Notes: generated from the sequence alone by a model not told the origin. 64,000 nt of DNA from Streptomyces sp. ISL-43 (GCF_018614195.1 NZ_JAGGOT010000061.1:1-64000); one strand, 5' to 3'. Positions 1 through 9,800 are shown, numbered from the stretch's first letter. Numbers and translations: made by a program.

Positions 1-1
1 G

Positions 2-997
2 CAGTGGAAACTCGTCCGCGTCGACAGCGGCAGCAACGCGCTGCCGTCGACGTTCCGCTGGTCCTCCAGCGGCGTCCTGGCCGGTCCGAAGCCGGACGCC
101 CGGCACCCTGACGTGGCGGCGATCAAGGACTTCTCGATCGTGCGGCACAACAACCAGTGGCTGACCTTCGCGACCACCGCCAGCCCGTCCGGCTGGGGTC
201 TGGCGCAGTTCAACTTCGGCGACTGGTCCCAGGCCGCCTCCGCGCCGCACACCTACCTCGACACCTCGCCCATGGGCTCCGGCTACCGGGCCGCGCCCCA
301 GGTGTTCTACTTCGCGCCGCAGAACCTCTGGTACATGGTCTACCAGACCGGTCCGCCCACCTACTCCACCAGCACGAACCCGGCCGACCCGCACTCGTGG
401 TCCGCGCCCCGCCTCCTCATGTCCGAGGAGCCTCAGGTCGTCAAGGACAACAAGGGCAAGGGCACGTGGATCGACTTCTGGGTCATCTGCGACACCACCG
501 ACTGCCACCTGTTCTTCAGTGACGACAACGGGCACATCTACCGCGCCCAGACGAGCCTGGCGAACTTCCCGAACGGCTACGGGAACACCCAGATGGTGAT
601 GTCGGACACGAAGAACAACCTGTTCGAGGCGACCAACGTGTACAAGGTCGCCGGCAGCAACCAGTACCTGCTGCTCCAGGAGGCCATCGGCAACACCTCG
701 GGCCGGCGCTATTTCCGCTCCTTCACCTCGTCCAGCCTCACCGGTAGCTGGACCCCCCTGGCCGCCACGGAGAACGAACCCTTCGCCGGCCGCAACAACG
801 TCACCTTCCCGGGCGGCGTCTGGACCGAGGACATCAGCCACGGCGAGTTGGTCCGCGACGGCAACGACCAGACCCTGACCATCAATCCGTGCCGGCTGCA
901 GTACGTCTACCAGGGCATAGACCCCAAGGCCGAGACCGGCTACATCGACCTGCCCTGGCGGATGGGCCTGCTCACCCAGACCAACTCCTCCTGCTGA
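2..997 (+). CDS. GH62 alpha-L-arabinofuranosidase, 5'-truncated by the window edge
   Basis: C-terminal catalytic domain of a secreted GH62 arabinofuranosidase, which removes L-arabinose side chains from arabinoxylan or other arabinosylated glycans. The open frame runs in from the window edge, so an internal GTG at 113 is not the start. The first visible residues (QWKLVRV) look like the tail of a CBM13 ricin-type module before the catalytic domain. Family features include AIKDFS near the domain start (probable catalytic Asp), the IDFWVICD segment and LFEATNVYK (probable catalytic Glu). The protein ends NSSC-stop. An SGNH esterase with its own CBM13 follows after about 110 bases, suggesting co-export of two hemicellulose-debranching enzymes. 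Family assignment is secure; exact substrate is inferred. Confidence 0.9.
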   Translation, partial: QWKLVRVDSGSNALPSTFRWSSSGVLAGPKPDARHPDVAAIKDFSIVRHNNQWLTFATTASPSGWGLAQFNFGDWSQAASAPHTYLDTSPMGSGYRAAPQVFYFAPQNLWYMVYQTGPPTYSTSTNPADPHSWSAPRLLMSEEPQVVKDNKGKGTWIDFWVICDTTDCHLFFSDDNGHIYRAQTSLANFPNGYGNTQMVMSDTKNNLFEATNVYKVAGSNQYLLLQEAIGNTSGRRYFRSFTSSSLTGSWTPLAATENEPFAGRNNVTFPGGVWTEDISHGELVRDGNDQTLTINPCRLQYVYQGIDPKAETGYIDLPWRMGLLTQTNSSC

Positions 998-1106
998 CCG
1001 CCCGGGCCACCATCGAGCACGCACGCACCCCCCACGGGCCGGACCGCCGACGGAACGGCGTTCGGTCCCTTTGATGGAGCAATCACTCGCAGAAGAGGAC
1101 GCCTGC

Positions 1107-2213
1107 ATGAGAAAGCCTTGGTTTCTTCCCCATATCGCTCTTGTCGCTGCCACGCTCGGGGTGGCAGCCGTTGGTGTGACCCCTGCCTCCGCCGCCTCGA
1201 CCACGCCCCTGCGGGTCATGCCGTTGGGCGACTCGATCACCTGGGGAGTGGGGAGCAGTACGGGCAACGGCTACCGGGGTCCGTTGTTTGACAAGCTTGC
1301 CGGGGACGGTCATCCGCTGGACTTCGTCGGTACGTTGCGGGGCGGTTCGATGTCCGACGCCGACAACGAAGGCCACTCCGGATACCGCATCGACCAGATC
1401 GCCGCACTCGCCGACGCCTCGCTGACGCGCTACCGGCCCAACGTCGTGACGCTGGAGATCGGCACCAACGACCTCAACGGGAGCTACCAGCCCACCACTG
1501 CCACCGCGCGGCTGAAGTCGCTGGTCAACCAGATCACCGCCGCCGCCCCCGACGCGACCGTCCTCGTGGCCTCCCTGGTCGTGTCCACCAGCGGCTCGGA
1601 GGAGCAGTACAGGGCCGCGTACAACCAGGCCATCCCTCAGATCGTGAGCGAGGCACAGGCAGCGGGCAAGCGCGTCGCGTACGTGGACATGAGCGGCCTG
1701 ACCACGGCGGACCTGGCCGACGCCCTGCATCCCAACGACGCGGGCTACCAGAAGATGGCAAGCGCCTTCCACCGGGGCATCCAGGCCGCGGACAGCGCCG
1801 GGTGGCTGCGGAACCCCGCCCCCGCCGCCGCACGCGTGGAGTCCGGCACCACCGGCAAGTGCCTGGATGTCGGCGGCGCCAACTCGGCCAACGGGACCGC
1901 CGTCCAGATCTGGGGCTGCGGCGGCGGCGCCAACCAGCTCTGGTCCGCCTACGACGGCGGCACCCTGCGCTCCATGGGCACATGCCTCGACGCCGCCGGC
2001 GGGGGCACCGCCAACGGCACCAAGGTGCAGATCTGGGCCTGCCACGGCGGCGCCAACCAGATCTGGCAGCCCTACAACGGCGGTTACCGCAACCCCGCCT
2101 CCGGCCGCTGTCTCGACGTTCCGGGCTTCTCCACGACCGACGGCACGCAGCTCCACCTGTGGGACTGCCACGGCGGCGCCAACCAGAAGTGGACCGCTCT
2201 GACCGCCGGATGA
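1107..2213 (+). CDS. Secreted SGNH/GDSL esterase (CE3-like) with C-terminal CBM13
   Basis: Predicted extracellular carbohydrate esterase of about 368 residues, probably removing O-acetyl groups from hemicellulose. The start at MRKPWF is chosen over an earlier ATG at 1071 because a signal peptide (basic start, hydrophobic core, PASA cleavage region) begins there and a purine-rich RBS (agaggac) sits just upstream. The catalytic domain shows GDS (PLGDSITWG), GTNDL and a C-terminal LHPNDAGY block supplying Asp and His. The last third is a ricin-type beta-trefoil with three repeats carrying QIW, QIW and HLW-type motifs (QLW/QIW/QKW ends), i.e. CBM13. CE3 acetylxylan esterase is the best family guess; other SGNH esterases cannot be excluded. 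Confidence 0.85.
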   Translation: MRKPWFLPHIALVAATLGVAAVGVTPASAASTTPLRVMPLGDSITWGVGSSTGNGYRGPLFDKLAGDGHPLDFVGTLRGGSMSDADNEGHSGYRIDQIAALADASLTRYRPNVVTLEIGTNDLNGSYQPTTATARLKSLVNQITAAAPDATVLVASLVVSTSGSEEQYRAAYNQAIPQIVSEAQAAGKRVAYVDMSGLTTADLADALHPNDAGYQKMASAFHRGIQAADSAGWLRNPAPAAARVESGTTGKCLDVGGANSANGTAVQIWGCGGGANQLWSAYDGGTLRSMGTCLDAAGGGTANGTKVQIWACHGGANQIWQPYNGGYRNPASGRCLDVPGFSTTDGTQLHLWDCHGGANQKWTALTAG

Positions 2214-2220
2214 CCCCCAC

Positions 2221-2259
2221 TCCCGGGACCGGAGCCCCTTGCGGGCTCCGGTCCCGGGA
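2221..2259 (+). terminator. Strong stem-loop terminator after the SGNH esterase
   Basis: A perfect 17-bp stem (2221-2237 with 2243-2259) and 5-base loop begin 8 bases after the stop codon. It lacks a clear T-run, as is common for streptomycete terminators. Confidence 0.8.
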
Positions 2260-2376
2260 CAACGTGAAATCGACGCGTGGTCGTACGGCGGACCTCGCGC
2301 CGTCCGGCATGTCCGACGCCGGGTTCACCTCGCGCACCCCTCGCACGCCGAGGTTGTAGCCGAATCTGAATCATCT

Positions 2377-2396
2377 GCGTCGAAGCGCTTCGACGC
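2377..2396. promoter_or_regulatory. LacI-family operator 1 (upstream of GH42/GH36/GH43/GH5 genes)
   Basis: A perfect 20-bp palindrome centred on TCGAAGCGCTTCGA. The same core occurs at 9.7, 21.0, 21.15 and 51.65 kb, always upstream of sugar genes, and matches the CG-centred palindromes bound by LacI-family repressors. It lies in the 395-base gap between the esterase terminator and GH42; the rest of that gap (2260-2608) holds only a second copy and the GH42 leader. Confidence 0.8.
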
Positions 2397-2499
2397 CTCA
2401 CCAGCCCTAACAGGCCGTCGACGGTCCAGCAGAAGTCATTCTCGCGGTAAAGGCCCTTGTTTCACACGAAACTTGTCCGTTACTTTTTGTCGCCTGAAG

Positions 2500-2512
2500 T
2501 GAAGCGCTTCGA
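2500..2512. promoter_or_regulatory. LacI-family operator 2, imperfect copy
   Basis: The core GAAGCGCTTC is a perfect 10-bp palindrome with the right-hand flank of the consensus (CGA) but a mismatched left flank. It lies about 115 bases downstream of operator 1 and about 100 bases before the GH42 start, so the two sites could act together by looping or lie at separate promoter positions. Confidence 0.7.
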
Positions 2513-2608
2513 CGATCGCCGTAGCAAGGCCCGTCGCCTCGTGCTGCTTCCCTCGGCTCTGGCGCTTCGTCAGAGCACGACTCGACTCTCCGTACCCGAG
2601 GAACCGTC

Positions 2609-4594
2609 ATGACGACTCGCAGCATTACCGACCGCCTGGGTGGCCTGGCCTTCGGCGGGGACTACAACCCCGAGCAGTGGGACGAGCCGGTCTGGAAGGA
2701 GGACGACGAGCTCATGAGCCGGGCCAGGGTCAACCTGGCCACGGTGGGCGTCTTCTCGTGGGCCCTGCTCGAACCGGAGGAGGGGCGTTACGACTTCACC
2801 TGGCTCGACGCCCACATCGACCGCCTGCACGCGAACGGTGTGGCCGTCGACCTGGCCACCCCGACCGCTTCCCCGCCGCCCTGGTTCACCCTGGCCCATC
2901 CCGATGCGCTGACGGTCCGGGCCGATGGCACCCGCCTCGTCCACGGCAGCCGCGACACGTACTGCCTCGCCTCCCCCTCCTACCGCAGCGCGGCCCGCCG
3001 GATCGCCTCCGCGCTCGCCGAGCGGTACGGCGACCACCCCGCCCTCGCGCTGTGGCACGTGCACAACGAGTACGGCACGCTCTGCTGGTGCGACCACGCG
3101 GCCGCCGCGTTCCGGGTGTGGCTGCGCGCCCGCCACGGCTCGCTGGACGCCCTCAACGAGGCCTGGGGAACGGCCTTCTGGAGCCAGCGCTACACCTCCT
3201 GGGAGCAGGTGCTGCCGCCGCGCGCGACGAATTACCACAAGAACCCCGGCCAGACGGTGGACTTCCACCGCTTCTGGGGCGACGAGATCATCGCCGCGTA
3301 CTGCGAACAGCGCGACGCGATCCGCGCGTACAGCGACCGCCCGGTGACGACGAACCTGATGCTGCCCTACTACCTGAGGCTCAACCTGTGGGCCTTCGCG
3401 CGTGAACTCGACGTCGTCACCTCCGACCAGTACCCGTCCGAGACGGGCCCGGACTCCGCAGCCCACGTCGCCTTCTACGCCGACCGCTCCCGCTCCCTGG
3501 CCGGCGGCCGCCCGTGGCTGCTGATGGAACAGGGCACCAGCACCGTCTACGACGGCGACCAGGTGCTCGGCAAGGAGCCCGGCGAGATCCTGCGCCACAG
3601 CCTCGGCCACATCGCGCGCGGTTCGGAGGGGGCCCTCTTCTTCCAGTGGCGCCAGTCCCGGGCTGGTGCCGAGACCTGGCACTCGGCGATGCTGCCGCAC
3701 GCGGGTCCCGACAGCCGTATCTTCCGCGAGGTCACCCGGACGGGCGAGGCGGTCGCCCGGCTCGGCGAGCTGGCGGGATCCACGGTCACCGCGCCGGTCG
3801 CCGTACTCGACGACCCGGACGCCATGTGGGCGCTGGAGGCGGACGGTCTGCCCTCCGCCCGGCTGGACTACCACACGCCGCTCGCCGAGGCGCACCGGGC
3901 GCTGTGGGACGCCGGCGTCACGGCCGACTTCGCCCACCCGGAGCACGAGTTGAGCGGCTACCGGCTGGTCATCGCCCCGTCCTTGTTCCTGCTGTCCGAC
4001 AAGGGCGCCGAGAACCTGCGCCGTTACGTCGAGGGCGGCGGCACGCTCCTCGTCCAGCACGCGAGCGGATTCGTCGACGACCGCGTGCACGCCCGGCTGG
4101 GCGGCTATCCCGCGGGCCCGCTGCGCGAGGCGCTGGGCATCCGCGTCGAGGAGCACCGGCCGCTGCGGACGGACGAACGCGTCACCCTGTCGGACGGGTC
4201 GCACGGCACGGTCTGGAGCGAGTCCCTGCGCACCGAGGGCGCGCAGACGCTCGCCACCTACACCCACGGCATGCTCACGGGCAGCCCCGCCCTCACCCGG
4301 CACCGCTCCGGCACCGGACAGGGCTGGTACCTCTCGACCCGCCTGGACGACGCCGACTACGGCGCCCTGGTCGGCCGCCTGCTGAAGGAGGCCGGTGTCG
4401 AACCGGACGTGCCGGGCCTTCCGGCCGGTGTCGAAGCCGTCACCCGGCACGCACCCGACGGCCGCCACTGGCAGATCCTGCTCAACCACAACGCCGAGGC
4501 CGTGCCCCTGCCGGTCCCCGCCCACGACCTGCTCACCGATGCCCTCGCGCACGAACTGCCGCCCGGCGGTTGCGCTGTTCTGCGCGGGCTCTGA
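2609..4594 (+). CDS. GH42 beta-galactosidase
   Basis: Cytoplasmic beta-galactosidase of 661 residues, full length for GH42, with no signal peptide. It would remove galactose from imported oligosaccharides such as xyloglucan or galactan fragments. Family signatures are GGDYNPEQW at the N-terminus, the acid/base Glu in WHVHNEYG (about residue 155), FQWRQSR and the nucleophile Glu in LLMEQGTS (about residue 310). The ATG follows a gaggaacc RBS. Two palindromic operators precede it, so it is probably the first gene of a LacI-regulated operon reaching GH5. A second GH42 lies at 13.96-15.93 kb. Confidence 0.95.
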   Translation: MTTRSITDRLGGLAFGGDYNPEQWDEPVWKEDDELMSRARVNLATVGVFSWALLEPEEGRYDFTWLDAHIDRLHANGVAVDLATPTASPPPWFTLAHPDALTVRADGTRLVHGSRDTYCLASPSYRSAARRIASALAERYGDHPALALWHVHNEYGTLCWCDHAAAAFRVWLRARHGSLDALNEAWGTAFWSQRYTSWEQVLPPRATNYHKNPGQTVDFHRFWGDEIIAAYCEQRDAIRAYSDRPVTTNLMLPYYLRLNLWAFARELDVVTSDQYPSETGPDSAAHVAFYADRSRSLAGGRPWLLMEQGTSTVYDGDQVLGKEPGEILRHSLGHIARGSEGALFFQWRQSRAGAETWHSAMLPHAGPDSRIFREVTRTGEAVARLGELAGSTVTAPVAVLDDPDAMWALEADGLPSARLDYHTPLAEAHRALWDAGVTADFAHPEHELSGYRLVIAPSLFLLSDKGAENLRRYVEGGGTLLVQHASGFVDDRVHARLGGYPAGPLREALGIRVEEHRPLRTDERVTLSDGSHGTVWSESLRTEGAQTLATYTHGMLTGSPALTRHRSGTGQGWYLSTRLDDADYGALVGRLLKEAGVEPDVPGLPAGVEAVTRHAPDGRHWQILLNHNAEAVPLPVPAHDLLTDALAHELPPGGCAVLRGL

Positions 4595-4609
4595 CCTCGA
4601 AAGGGCCGC

Positions 4610-6233
4610 CATGACCGCCAGGCCCGCCATGCCCGCCATGCCCAACGAACAAGGAACCTTCCACTGGGGGCACGACGCCCTTCACCTGCAGATCGTCCTC
4701 GATGACAACGGCAGTCCGCGCCTCACGCACCTCGGGCTGCCCGGCGAGGCACGGAGCATCCCCGGTGCGTCCCTGCCCCTGGTGGAGGTGACGGCCGCGG
4801 GTCACGGCCGTGGCTGGTCGGGCGACCTCCTCGTGGGCACCGATCTCGGCGGGCGTCTGCGCCACCGGTCCCACCACGCGGCCCGCGACGGCGTCCGGCA
4901 CACGCTGACCGTGCACCTCCACGACCCGGAGACCGGCCTGGTGGCGGAGGTGACCTACCGCTCACCAGACGGCGTCCCCGTGCTCCGCAGCGAGGTGACC
5001 CTGCGCAACGAGGGGCAGGTCACGCTGCACCTGGAGTCGGTGAGTTCGCTCGTGGTGGGCTGCCTCACCCCCCGGAACCCGGCCGCCTTCGACACCGCGG
5101 ACCTGCTGCTGGCGGAGAACGACTGGCTCACCGAATGCCGCTGGCGGCGACAGCCCGCGCGCCTGACCACACCGGCCCAGAGCGGACGCGTGGTCCAGGC
5201 GCACGGCCGGGCCGGCTTCGCCCTGAACGGGCAGCCTGATGGGCGACCCCACCACCGAGAAGCTGCTTCCGCTCATCGACGCGGCGGCCGACGCGGGCGC
5301 GGAGTACTTCGTGATCGACGCCGGCCGGTACGACGATGACGACGGGGGCTGGTGGACCACCGTCGGCGCCTGGGAGCCCGCCGCCTCCCGGTTCCCCGGG
5401 GAGGGCGGGATCCACGAGGTGCTGGACCGCATCCGGGAGCGCGGCATGGTTCCCGGCCTGTGGCTGGAGCCGGAGGTGATCGGCGTACGCAGCCCGATGG
5501 CCGAGTCCCTGCCCGACGAGGCGTTCTTCCGCCGCGACGGCGCCCGCGTCACGGAGGCCGGCCGGCACCACCTGGACCTGCGCCACCCCGCCGCCCGCGC
5601 CCACCTGGACCAGGTCGTGGACCGCCTGGTCGGCGAGTGGGGCGTCGGCTACCTCAAACTCGACCACGACATCGACCCCGGCTCCGGCACCAGCGCCCAC
5701 CCCGGCGAGACCCCGGGCGCCGGCCTGCTCGGCCACAACCGGGCGCACCTCGACTGGCTCGACGGCGTCCTCGACCGGTATCCGCACCTGGTGGTGGAGA
5801 ACTGCGCCTCCGGCGGCATGCGCTGGGACGACGCCATGCTCTCCCGGATGCGGCTGCAGTCCACCAGCGACCAGCAGAACCTCCACCTCTACGCGGCCAT
5901 CGCGGCCTCCGCGCCGACCTGCCGCGAGCCGTGCCGTCCTGGCCACTGGGCCTTCCCGCCTGGGACGACCCCTGGATCGCCCTGGCCCTGCACACTCCCG
6001 CCCTCACCTACCTCACCGCCTGGCGCCGCCCCGGAACCGACGCCACGGCGACGCTTCACCTGCCCCACCTGCGGGACACCGCCGCCCGCGTCGACCTGCT
6101 CTACCCCTCGGCGAGCCGGGCCGTTACCGGCTGGATGCCCGACACGGCCGAGCTGAGGCTGACCCTGCCCGCCGCGCCGTCCGCCGTCCTGCTCCGCATC
6201 ACCTCCACGGACCCCGGCGCTCCCGGGCTCTGA
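4610..6233 (+). pseudogene. GH36 alpha-galactosidase, broken by two internal deletions
   Basis: Remains of a GH36 alpha-galactosidase starting 15 bases after GH42. The N-terminal beta-sandwich is intact to about 5234 (ending ALNGQP). The frame then jumps to LMGDPTTEKLLPLIDAAADAG, so roughly 130 residues normally between are missing. The catalytic barrel continues with YLKLDHD (nucleophile region) and ENCASGGMR to about 5935, where a second junction changes frame into SWPLGLPAWDDPWI and the C-terminal domain; about 90 residues normally there, including the WAYPQP region, are absent. The three coding pieces occupy different frames. An intact enzyme would be near 700 residues. The sizes of the missing parts are recalled from the family, not measured. 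Confidence 0.85.
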
Positions 6234-6257
6234 TCCACCCCACCCCATCCCACGCCC

Positions 6258-6283
6258 GCATCACGCATCACGCATCACGCATC
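6258..6283. repeat. Short tandem repeat, 7-bp unit
   Basis: The unit gcatcac is repeated about 3.7 times just ahead of the GH43 ribosome-binding site. It may vary in copy number, but no function is evident. Confidence 0.7.
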
Positions 6284-6301
6284 GACGAGAGGACCCATCG
6301 G

Positions 6302-7813
6302 GTGCCCCCTCTGCCCCAGCCGGACCACCGCTCCACCAACCCCGTGATCCCCGGCTTCCACCCCGACCCCAGCGTCTGCCGCGTCGGCGACGACTACTAC
6401 GTGGCCTGCTCCAGCTTCGAGTACTTCCCCGGGGTACCCCTCTTCCACAGCCGTGACCTGGTGCACTGGACCCAGATCGGCAACGCCCTGGACCGGCCGG
6501 AGCAACTGCGGCTGCCCGTCTCCATGTCGTCCTCCGGCGGGATCTACGCCCCCACCCTGCGCCACCACGACGGCCGCTTCTGGTTGATCGTCACCAATTG
6601 CAGCGAGGGCGGCGGCAACCTGCTCGTCACGGCCACCGACCCCGCCGGACCGTGGTCGGACCCCATCTGGGCGCCGGACGTCCCCGGCATCGATCCCGAC
6701 CTGGTCTGGGACGAGGACGGCACCTGCTGGTGCACGGTCGCCGGGGGCTCGCAGGTCCGTATCGACCCGTCCACCGGGCAGACGTACGGAACACCGCACA
6801 GGGTCTGGTCCGGCGGGCCCGGCGCCAAGGCCCCGGAAGCGCCGCACCTGTACCGGATCGGCGACTACTGGTACCTGCTCATCGCCGAGGGCGGCACCGA
6901 ACGCGGTCACGCCGTGTCGATCGCCCGCGGCCGCACGCCTGCCGGCCCGTTCGAGCCGTGCCCGGCCAACCCGGTCCTCACCCACCGCGGCACCGACCAC
7001 CCCGTCCAGAACACCGGGCACGCCGACCTCGTCCAAGGGCCCGACGGCTCCTGGTGGATGGTGCTGCTCGGCGTCCGGCCGGGCGGCGGCACGCCGGGCT
7101 GGCACGTGCTCGGCCGGGAGACCTTCCTGGCTCCCGTGACCTGGGTGGACGACTGGCCGGTCGTCGGCGAGGTCGCCCTGGACTTGCCCGAGCTCCCGTG
7201 GCCGCTGTCCCCCGGCCCGGTCGAGGAGCAGTGGGACGACTTCGAGCTCGCCGAACTGCGGCCGTCCTGGATCTCCCTGCGCGACCGGCCCGCCGAACAC
7301 TGCACCACGAAGGAGCGCCCCGGCTGGCTGACCCTGCGCGCGCGGGGCGGCTCCCTGGACGAACCCGACGTGGTGTTCACCGGCCGCCGCCAGCAGCACC
7401 TCGCGTGCCGGGCACGGACCCTGACCGACCCGTCGCAAGGGCGCGGCGGCCTTGCCGTCCGGCTCGACGAGCAGCACCACTACGCGATCGAGGCGTCCGG
7501 TACGGAGGTACGGGTCATCGCGCGCGTCGGCCCCCTGCGCACGGTCGTGGCCGCTCGGTCCGTGCCCGCCGGGCCGGTGGTGCTCGCCGTCACGATCACA
7601 GAGCCGCCGCCGCACGGACCGTGCACCGGACCTGACGTCGTCTCCCTCGGCGTCGAGCGGCCCGACGGCACGTTCACCGAGCTCGCGGCCCTCGACGGCC
7701 GCTACCTGTCGACCGAGGTCGCCGGCGGTTTCACCGGACGCGTCATCGGCATGTACGCCGCGGAAGGCACCGTCCACTTCGACTGGTTCGACTACGAGCC
7801 CGTCGACGGCTGA
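6302..7813 (+). CDS. GH43 beta-xylosidase / alpha-L-arabinofuranosidase
   Basis: Intracellular GH43 enzyme of 503 residues with no signal peptide. It acts on xylo- or arabino-oligosaccharides. The N-terminal five-bladed propeller starts NPVIPGFHPDPSVCRVGDDYY (catalytic Asp region). IDPDLVWDEDGT supplies the pKa-modulating Asp, and the HTGH-like NTGHADLV region follows. Residues from about 310 form the C-terminal beta-sandwich found in xylosidase-type GH43 proteins. The GTG start is supported by gagagga at 6287-6293, 8 bases upstream. It follows the GH36 relic and precedes GH5 in the same direction, probably in one operon. Xylosidase versus arabinofuranosidase activity cannot be fixed from sequence. 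Confidence 0.88.
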   Translation: MPPLPQPDHRSTNPVIPGFHPDPSVCRVGDDYYVACSSFEYFPGVPLFHSRDLVHWTQIGNALDRPEQLRLPVSMSSSGGIYAPTLRHHDGRFWLIVTNCSEGGGNLLVTATDPAGPWSDPIWAPDVPGIDPDLVWDEDGTCWCTVAGGSQVRIDPSTGQTYGTPHRVWSGGPGAKAPEAPHLYRIGDYWYLLIAEGGTERGHAVSIARGRTPAGPFEPCPANPVLTHRGTDHPVQNTGHADLVQGPDGSWWMVLLGVRPGGGTPGWHVLGRETFLAPVTWVDDWPVVGEVALDLPELPWPLSPGPVEEQWDDFELAELRPSWISLRDRPAEHCTTKERPGWLTLRARGGSLDEPDVVFTGRRQQHLACRARTLTDPSQGRGGLAVRLDEQHHYAIEASGTEVRVIARVGPLRTVVAARSVPAGPVVLAVTITEPPPHGPCTGPDVVSLGVERPDGTFTELAALDGRYLSTEVAGGFTGRVIGMYAAEGTVHFDWFDYEPVDG

Positions 7814-7894
7814 ACCAAGCCCCCTCCCTGAGTCCGGCTGACACGTTCCTCACCGGCCGGCCATCACCCGCAGACCGACCGAAAGGCATGACAC

Positions 7895-9649
7895 ATGAAG
7901 GACATACGGCACCCCGCGCAGCACCGCAGCCGGGGCCCGGGCAGGCTGGCCGCCCTGCTGCTGGCGCTCGCCGTCATGCTGGGGCTGGCCGGCGGCACCG
8001 CGCTGGCCGCGCCCGACGGCCACCGGAAGCCTTCGCGGCCGGTGGTCCGGGTTCCGGACAACCCGATGGACGCCGTCGCGCAGATGCAGCCCAGCTGGAA
8101 CCTGGGCAACACCCTGGACGCCTTCCCGAACGAGTCGTCCTGGGGCAACGGGCAGACCACCAAGGCGACGTTCGACACCATCGCCGCGCAGGGGTTCCGC
8201 AGCGTCCGCATCCCGGTGACCTGGACCGACCACCAGTCCACCACCGCGCCGTACACCGTCGACGCCGCCTACATGGCCCGGGTCAAGCAGCTCGTCGACT
8301 GGGCGTTGGCCGACGGCCTGTACGTGGTGCTCAACGTCCACCACGACTCGTGGATGTGGGTCGAGAAGATCACGAGCGACCACGACAACGTGATGGCCCG
8401 GTTCAACTCCACCTGGTCGCAGATCTCCACGACCTTCCGTGACGCGCCGCGCACTCTGATCTTCGAGGGCATCAACGAGCCGAGCTTCGCCAACGCCACG
8501 GACGCGCAGAAGGTCACCTACCTGCACGAACTGCAGACCTCGTTCCACTCCGTGGTCCGCGCTTCGGGCGGCGCGAACGCGAGCCGCATGTTGTCGCTGA
8601 CCACGCCGGGCGGCAGTGGTGACCAGGTCCACCTGGACAACCTGTACACCACGATCGCCGGGCTGAAGGACCGTCAGCTCATCGCGCAGGTGCACTTCTA
8701 CAGCTGGTACCCGTTCAGCGTGAACGTCGCGGGCGGCACCCTGTACGACGCCGTCGCGCAGAAGCACCTGGAGGACTCCTTCGCCAACATGCACCGCACC
8801 CTCGTCGCCAAGGGCATCCCGCTCTATCTCGGCGAGTACGGTCTGCTCGATTACCCGAACCACTTCAACCCCTCCCGCGTCGAGCGGGGCGAGGCGCTGA
8901 AGTACTTCGAGCACGTGGGCTACGGGGCGCGCAAGTACGGCATCACCACCGCGCTGTGGGACCCGTTCGCCTACCTGAACCGCGAGACCCTGCAGTGGCG
9001 CGACCCGGCCCTGTTCGCCGCGATCAAGTCGAGCTGGACCACCCGTTCGGGCACGGCCTCCTTCGACAAGGTCTTCGTGCCGAAGTCCAGCCCGGTCACC
9101 GCCAAGTCGCTCACCCTGAACCTCAACGGCACCTACTTCCGAGGGGTGTGGCAGGGCGACACCAGGCTGGTCGCGGGACGGGACTACACCGTCTCCGGCA
9201 ACCAGCTGACCTTCTCCGCCAAGGCGCTGACCCGCCTGGTCGGCAACCGCGCCTACGGCGTCAACTCGACGCTCCAGGCCCGGTTCACCAGTGGGCTGCC
9301 CTGGAACATCGACATCGTCACCAACGACGTTCCGGTGCTGTCGGACGCCACCGGCACCACCGGCTCGTTCACCGTCCCCACCCAGTACCGGGGCAACGAC
9401 CTGGCGACCACGCACGCCACGTACGCCGACGGCACCAACGCCGGCCAGACCAGCTGGACCCCGTACCAGGAGTTCAACAAGGCGTTCTCACCGGACTACC
9501 CGAACGGCACGATCATCCTGACCCCCGAGTTCCTCAACGCGCTCCGCGACGGGGAACCGGCGACGCTGGTCTTCCACTTCTACAGCGGCGCCACCGTCAC
9601 CTACCACGTCACCAAGTCCGCAAGCACGGTCACCGGCACGGTCGCCTGA
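7895..9649 (+). CDS. Secreted GH5 endoglucanase/xyloglucanase with X2 and CBM46-type modules
   Basis: Exported endo-beta-glucanase of 584 residues. A long signal peptide (about residues 1-36, ending ALAA) precedes a GH5 barrel with MQPSWNLGNTLDAF, HHDSW, the acid/base Glu in FEGINEPSF (about 190) and the nucleophile Glu in YLGEYGLLDY (about 312). An X2/Ig-like module (about 385-450) and a C-terminal module resembling CBM46 follow. This order is typical of GH5 subfamily 4 enzymes, many of which act on xyloglucan as well as cellulose; that subfamily placement is inferred. A perfect terminator hairpin follows the stop codon, and the LacI gene lies next downstream. Confidence 0.88.
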   Translation: MKDIRHPAQHRSRGPGRLAALLLALAVMLGLAGGTALAAPDGHRKPSRPVVRVPDNPMDAVAQMQPSWNLGNTLDAFPNESSWGNGQTTKATFDTIAAQGFRSVRIPVTWTDHQSTTAPYTVDAAYMARVKQLVDWALADGLYVVLNVHHDSWMWVEKITSDHDNVMARFNSTWSQISTTFRDAPRTLIFEGINEPSFANATDAQKVTYLHELQTSFHSVVRASGGANASRMLSLTTPGGSGDQVHLDNLYTTIAGLKDRQLIAQVHFYSWYPFSVNVAGGTLYDAVAQKHLEDSFANMHRTLVAKGIPLYLGEYGLLDYPNHFNPSRVERGEALKYFEHVGYGARKYGITTALWDPFAYLNRETLQWRDPALFAAIKSSWTTRSGTASFDKVFVPKSSPVTAKSLTLNLNGTYFRGVWQGDTRLVAGRDYTVSGNQLTFSAKALTRLVGNRAYGVNSTLQARFTSGLPWNIDIVTNDVPVLSDATGTTGSFTVPTQYRGNDLATTHATYADGTNAGQTSWTPYQEFNKAFSPDYPNGTIILTPEFLNALRDGEPATLVFHFYSGATVTYHVTKSASTVTGTVA

Positions 9650-9663
9650 CCTGCCGCACCCTC

Positions 9664-9697
9664 GCCCTGGCCGCCCGCTCCCCCGGGCGGCCAGGGC
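9664..9697 (+). terminator. Terminator after GH5
   Basis: A perfect 14-bp GC-rich stem (9664-9677 / 9684-9697) with a 6-base loop, 14 bases after the GH5 stop. It ends the GH42-GH36-GH43-GH5 unit. Confidence 0.85.
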
Positions 9698-9706
9698 AGG
9701 CTCGCG

Positions 9707-9732
9707 TGTGCGTCGAAGCGCTTCGACGCACA
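9707..9732. promoter_or_regulatory. LacI-family operator 3, perfect 26-bp palindrome
   Basis: The longest and most perfect copy of the TCGAAGCGCTTCGA operator: symmetry extends over all 26 bases, with GTGCG/CGCAC arms. It lies about 100 bases before the LacI gene, as expected for autoregulation. It could fold as a hairpin, but the same core at other promoters argues for an operator. Confidence 0.85.
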
Positions 9733-9800
9733 GATGGACACGCACCCAGGGCTGACGATAGGGTCGGCGTACATTTCACGCGCAAACGATACGCGCACAC

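Noticed and set aside
2570..4645. Long minus-strand open frame opposite GH42
   Set aside because: Val/Gly/Arg-rich composition with no motifs; a typical shadow frame in GC-rich DNA. The same applies to the other antisense frames opposite GH3, GH31 and ROK/xylB.
9707..9732. The 26-bp palindrome as a second GH5 terminator
   Set aside because: A strong terminator already precedes it, and the same core recurs upstream of other promoters, so an operator is more likely.
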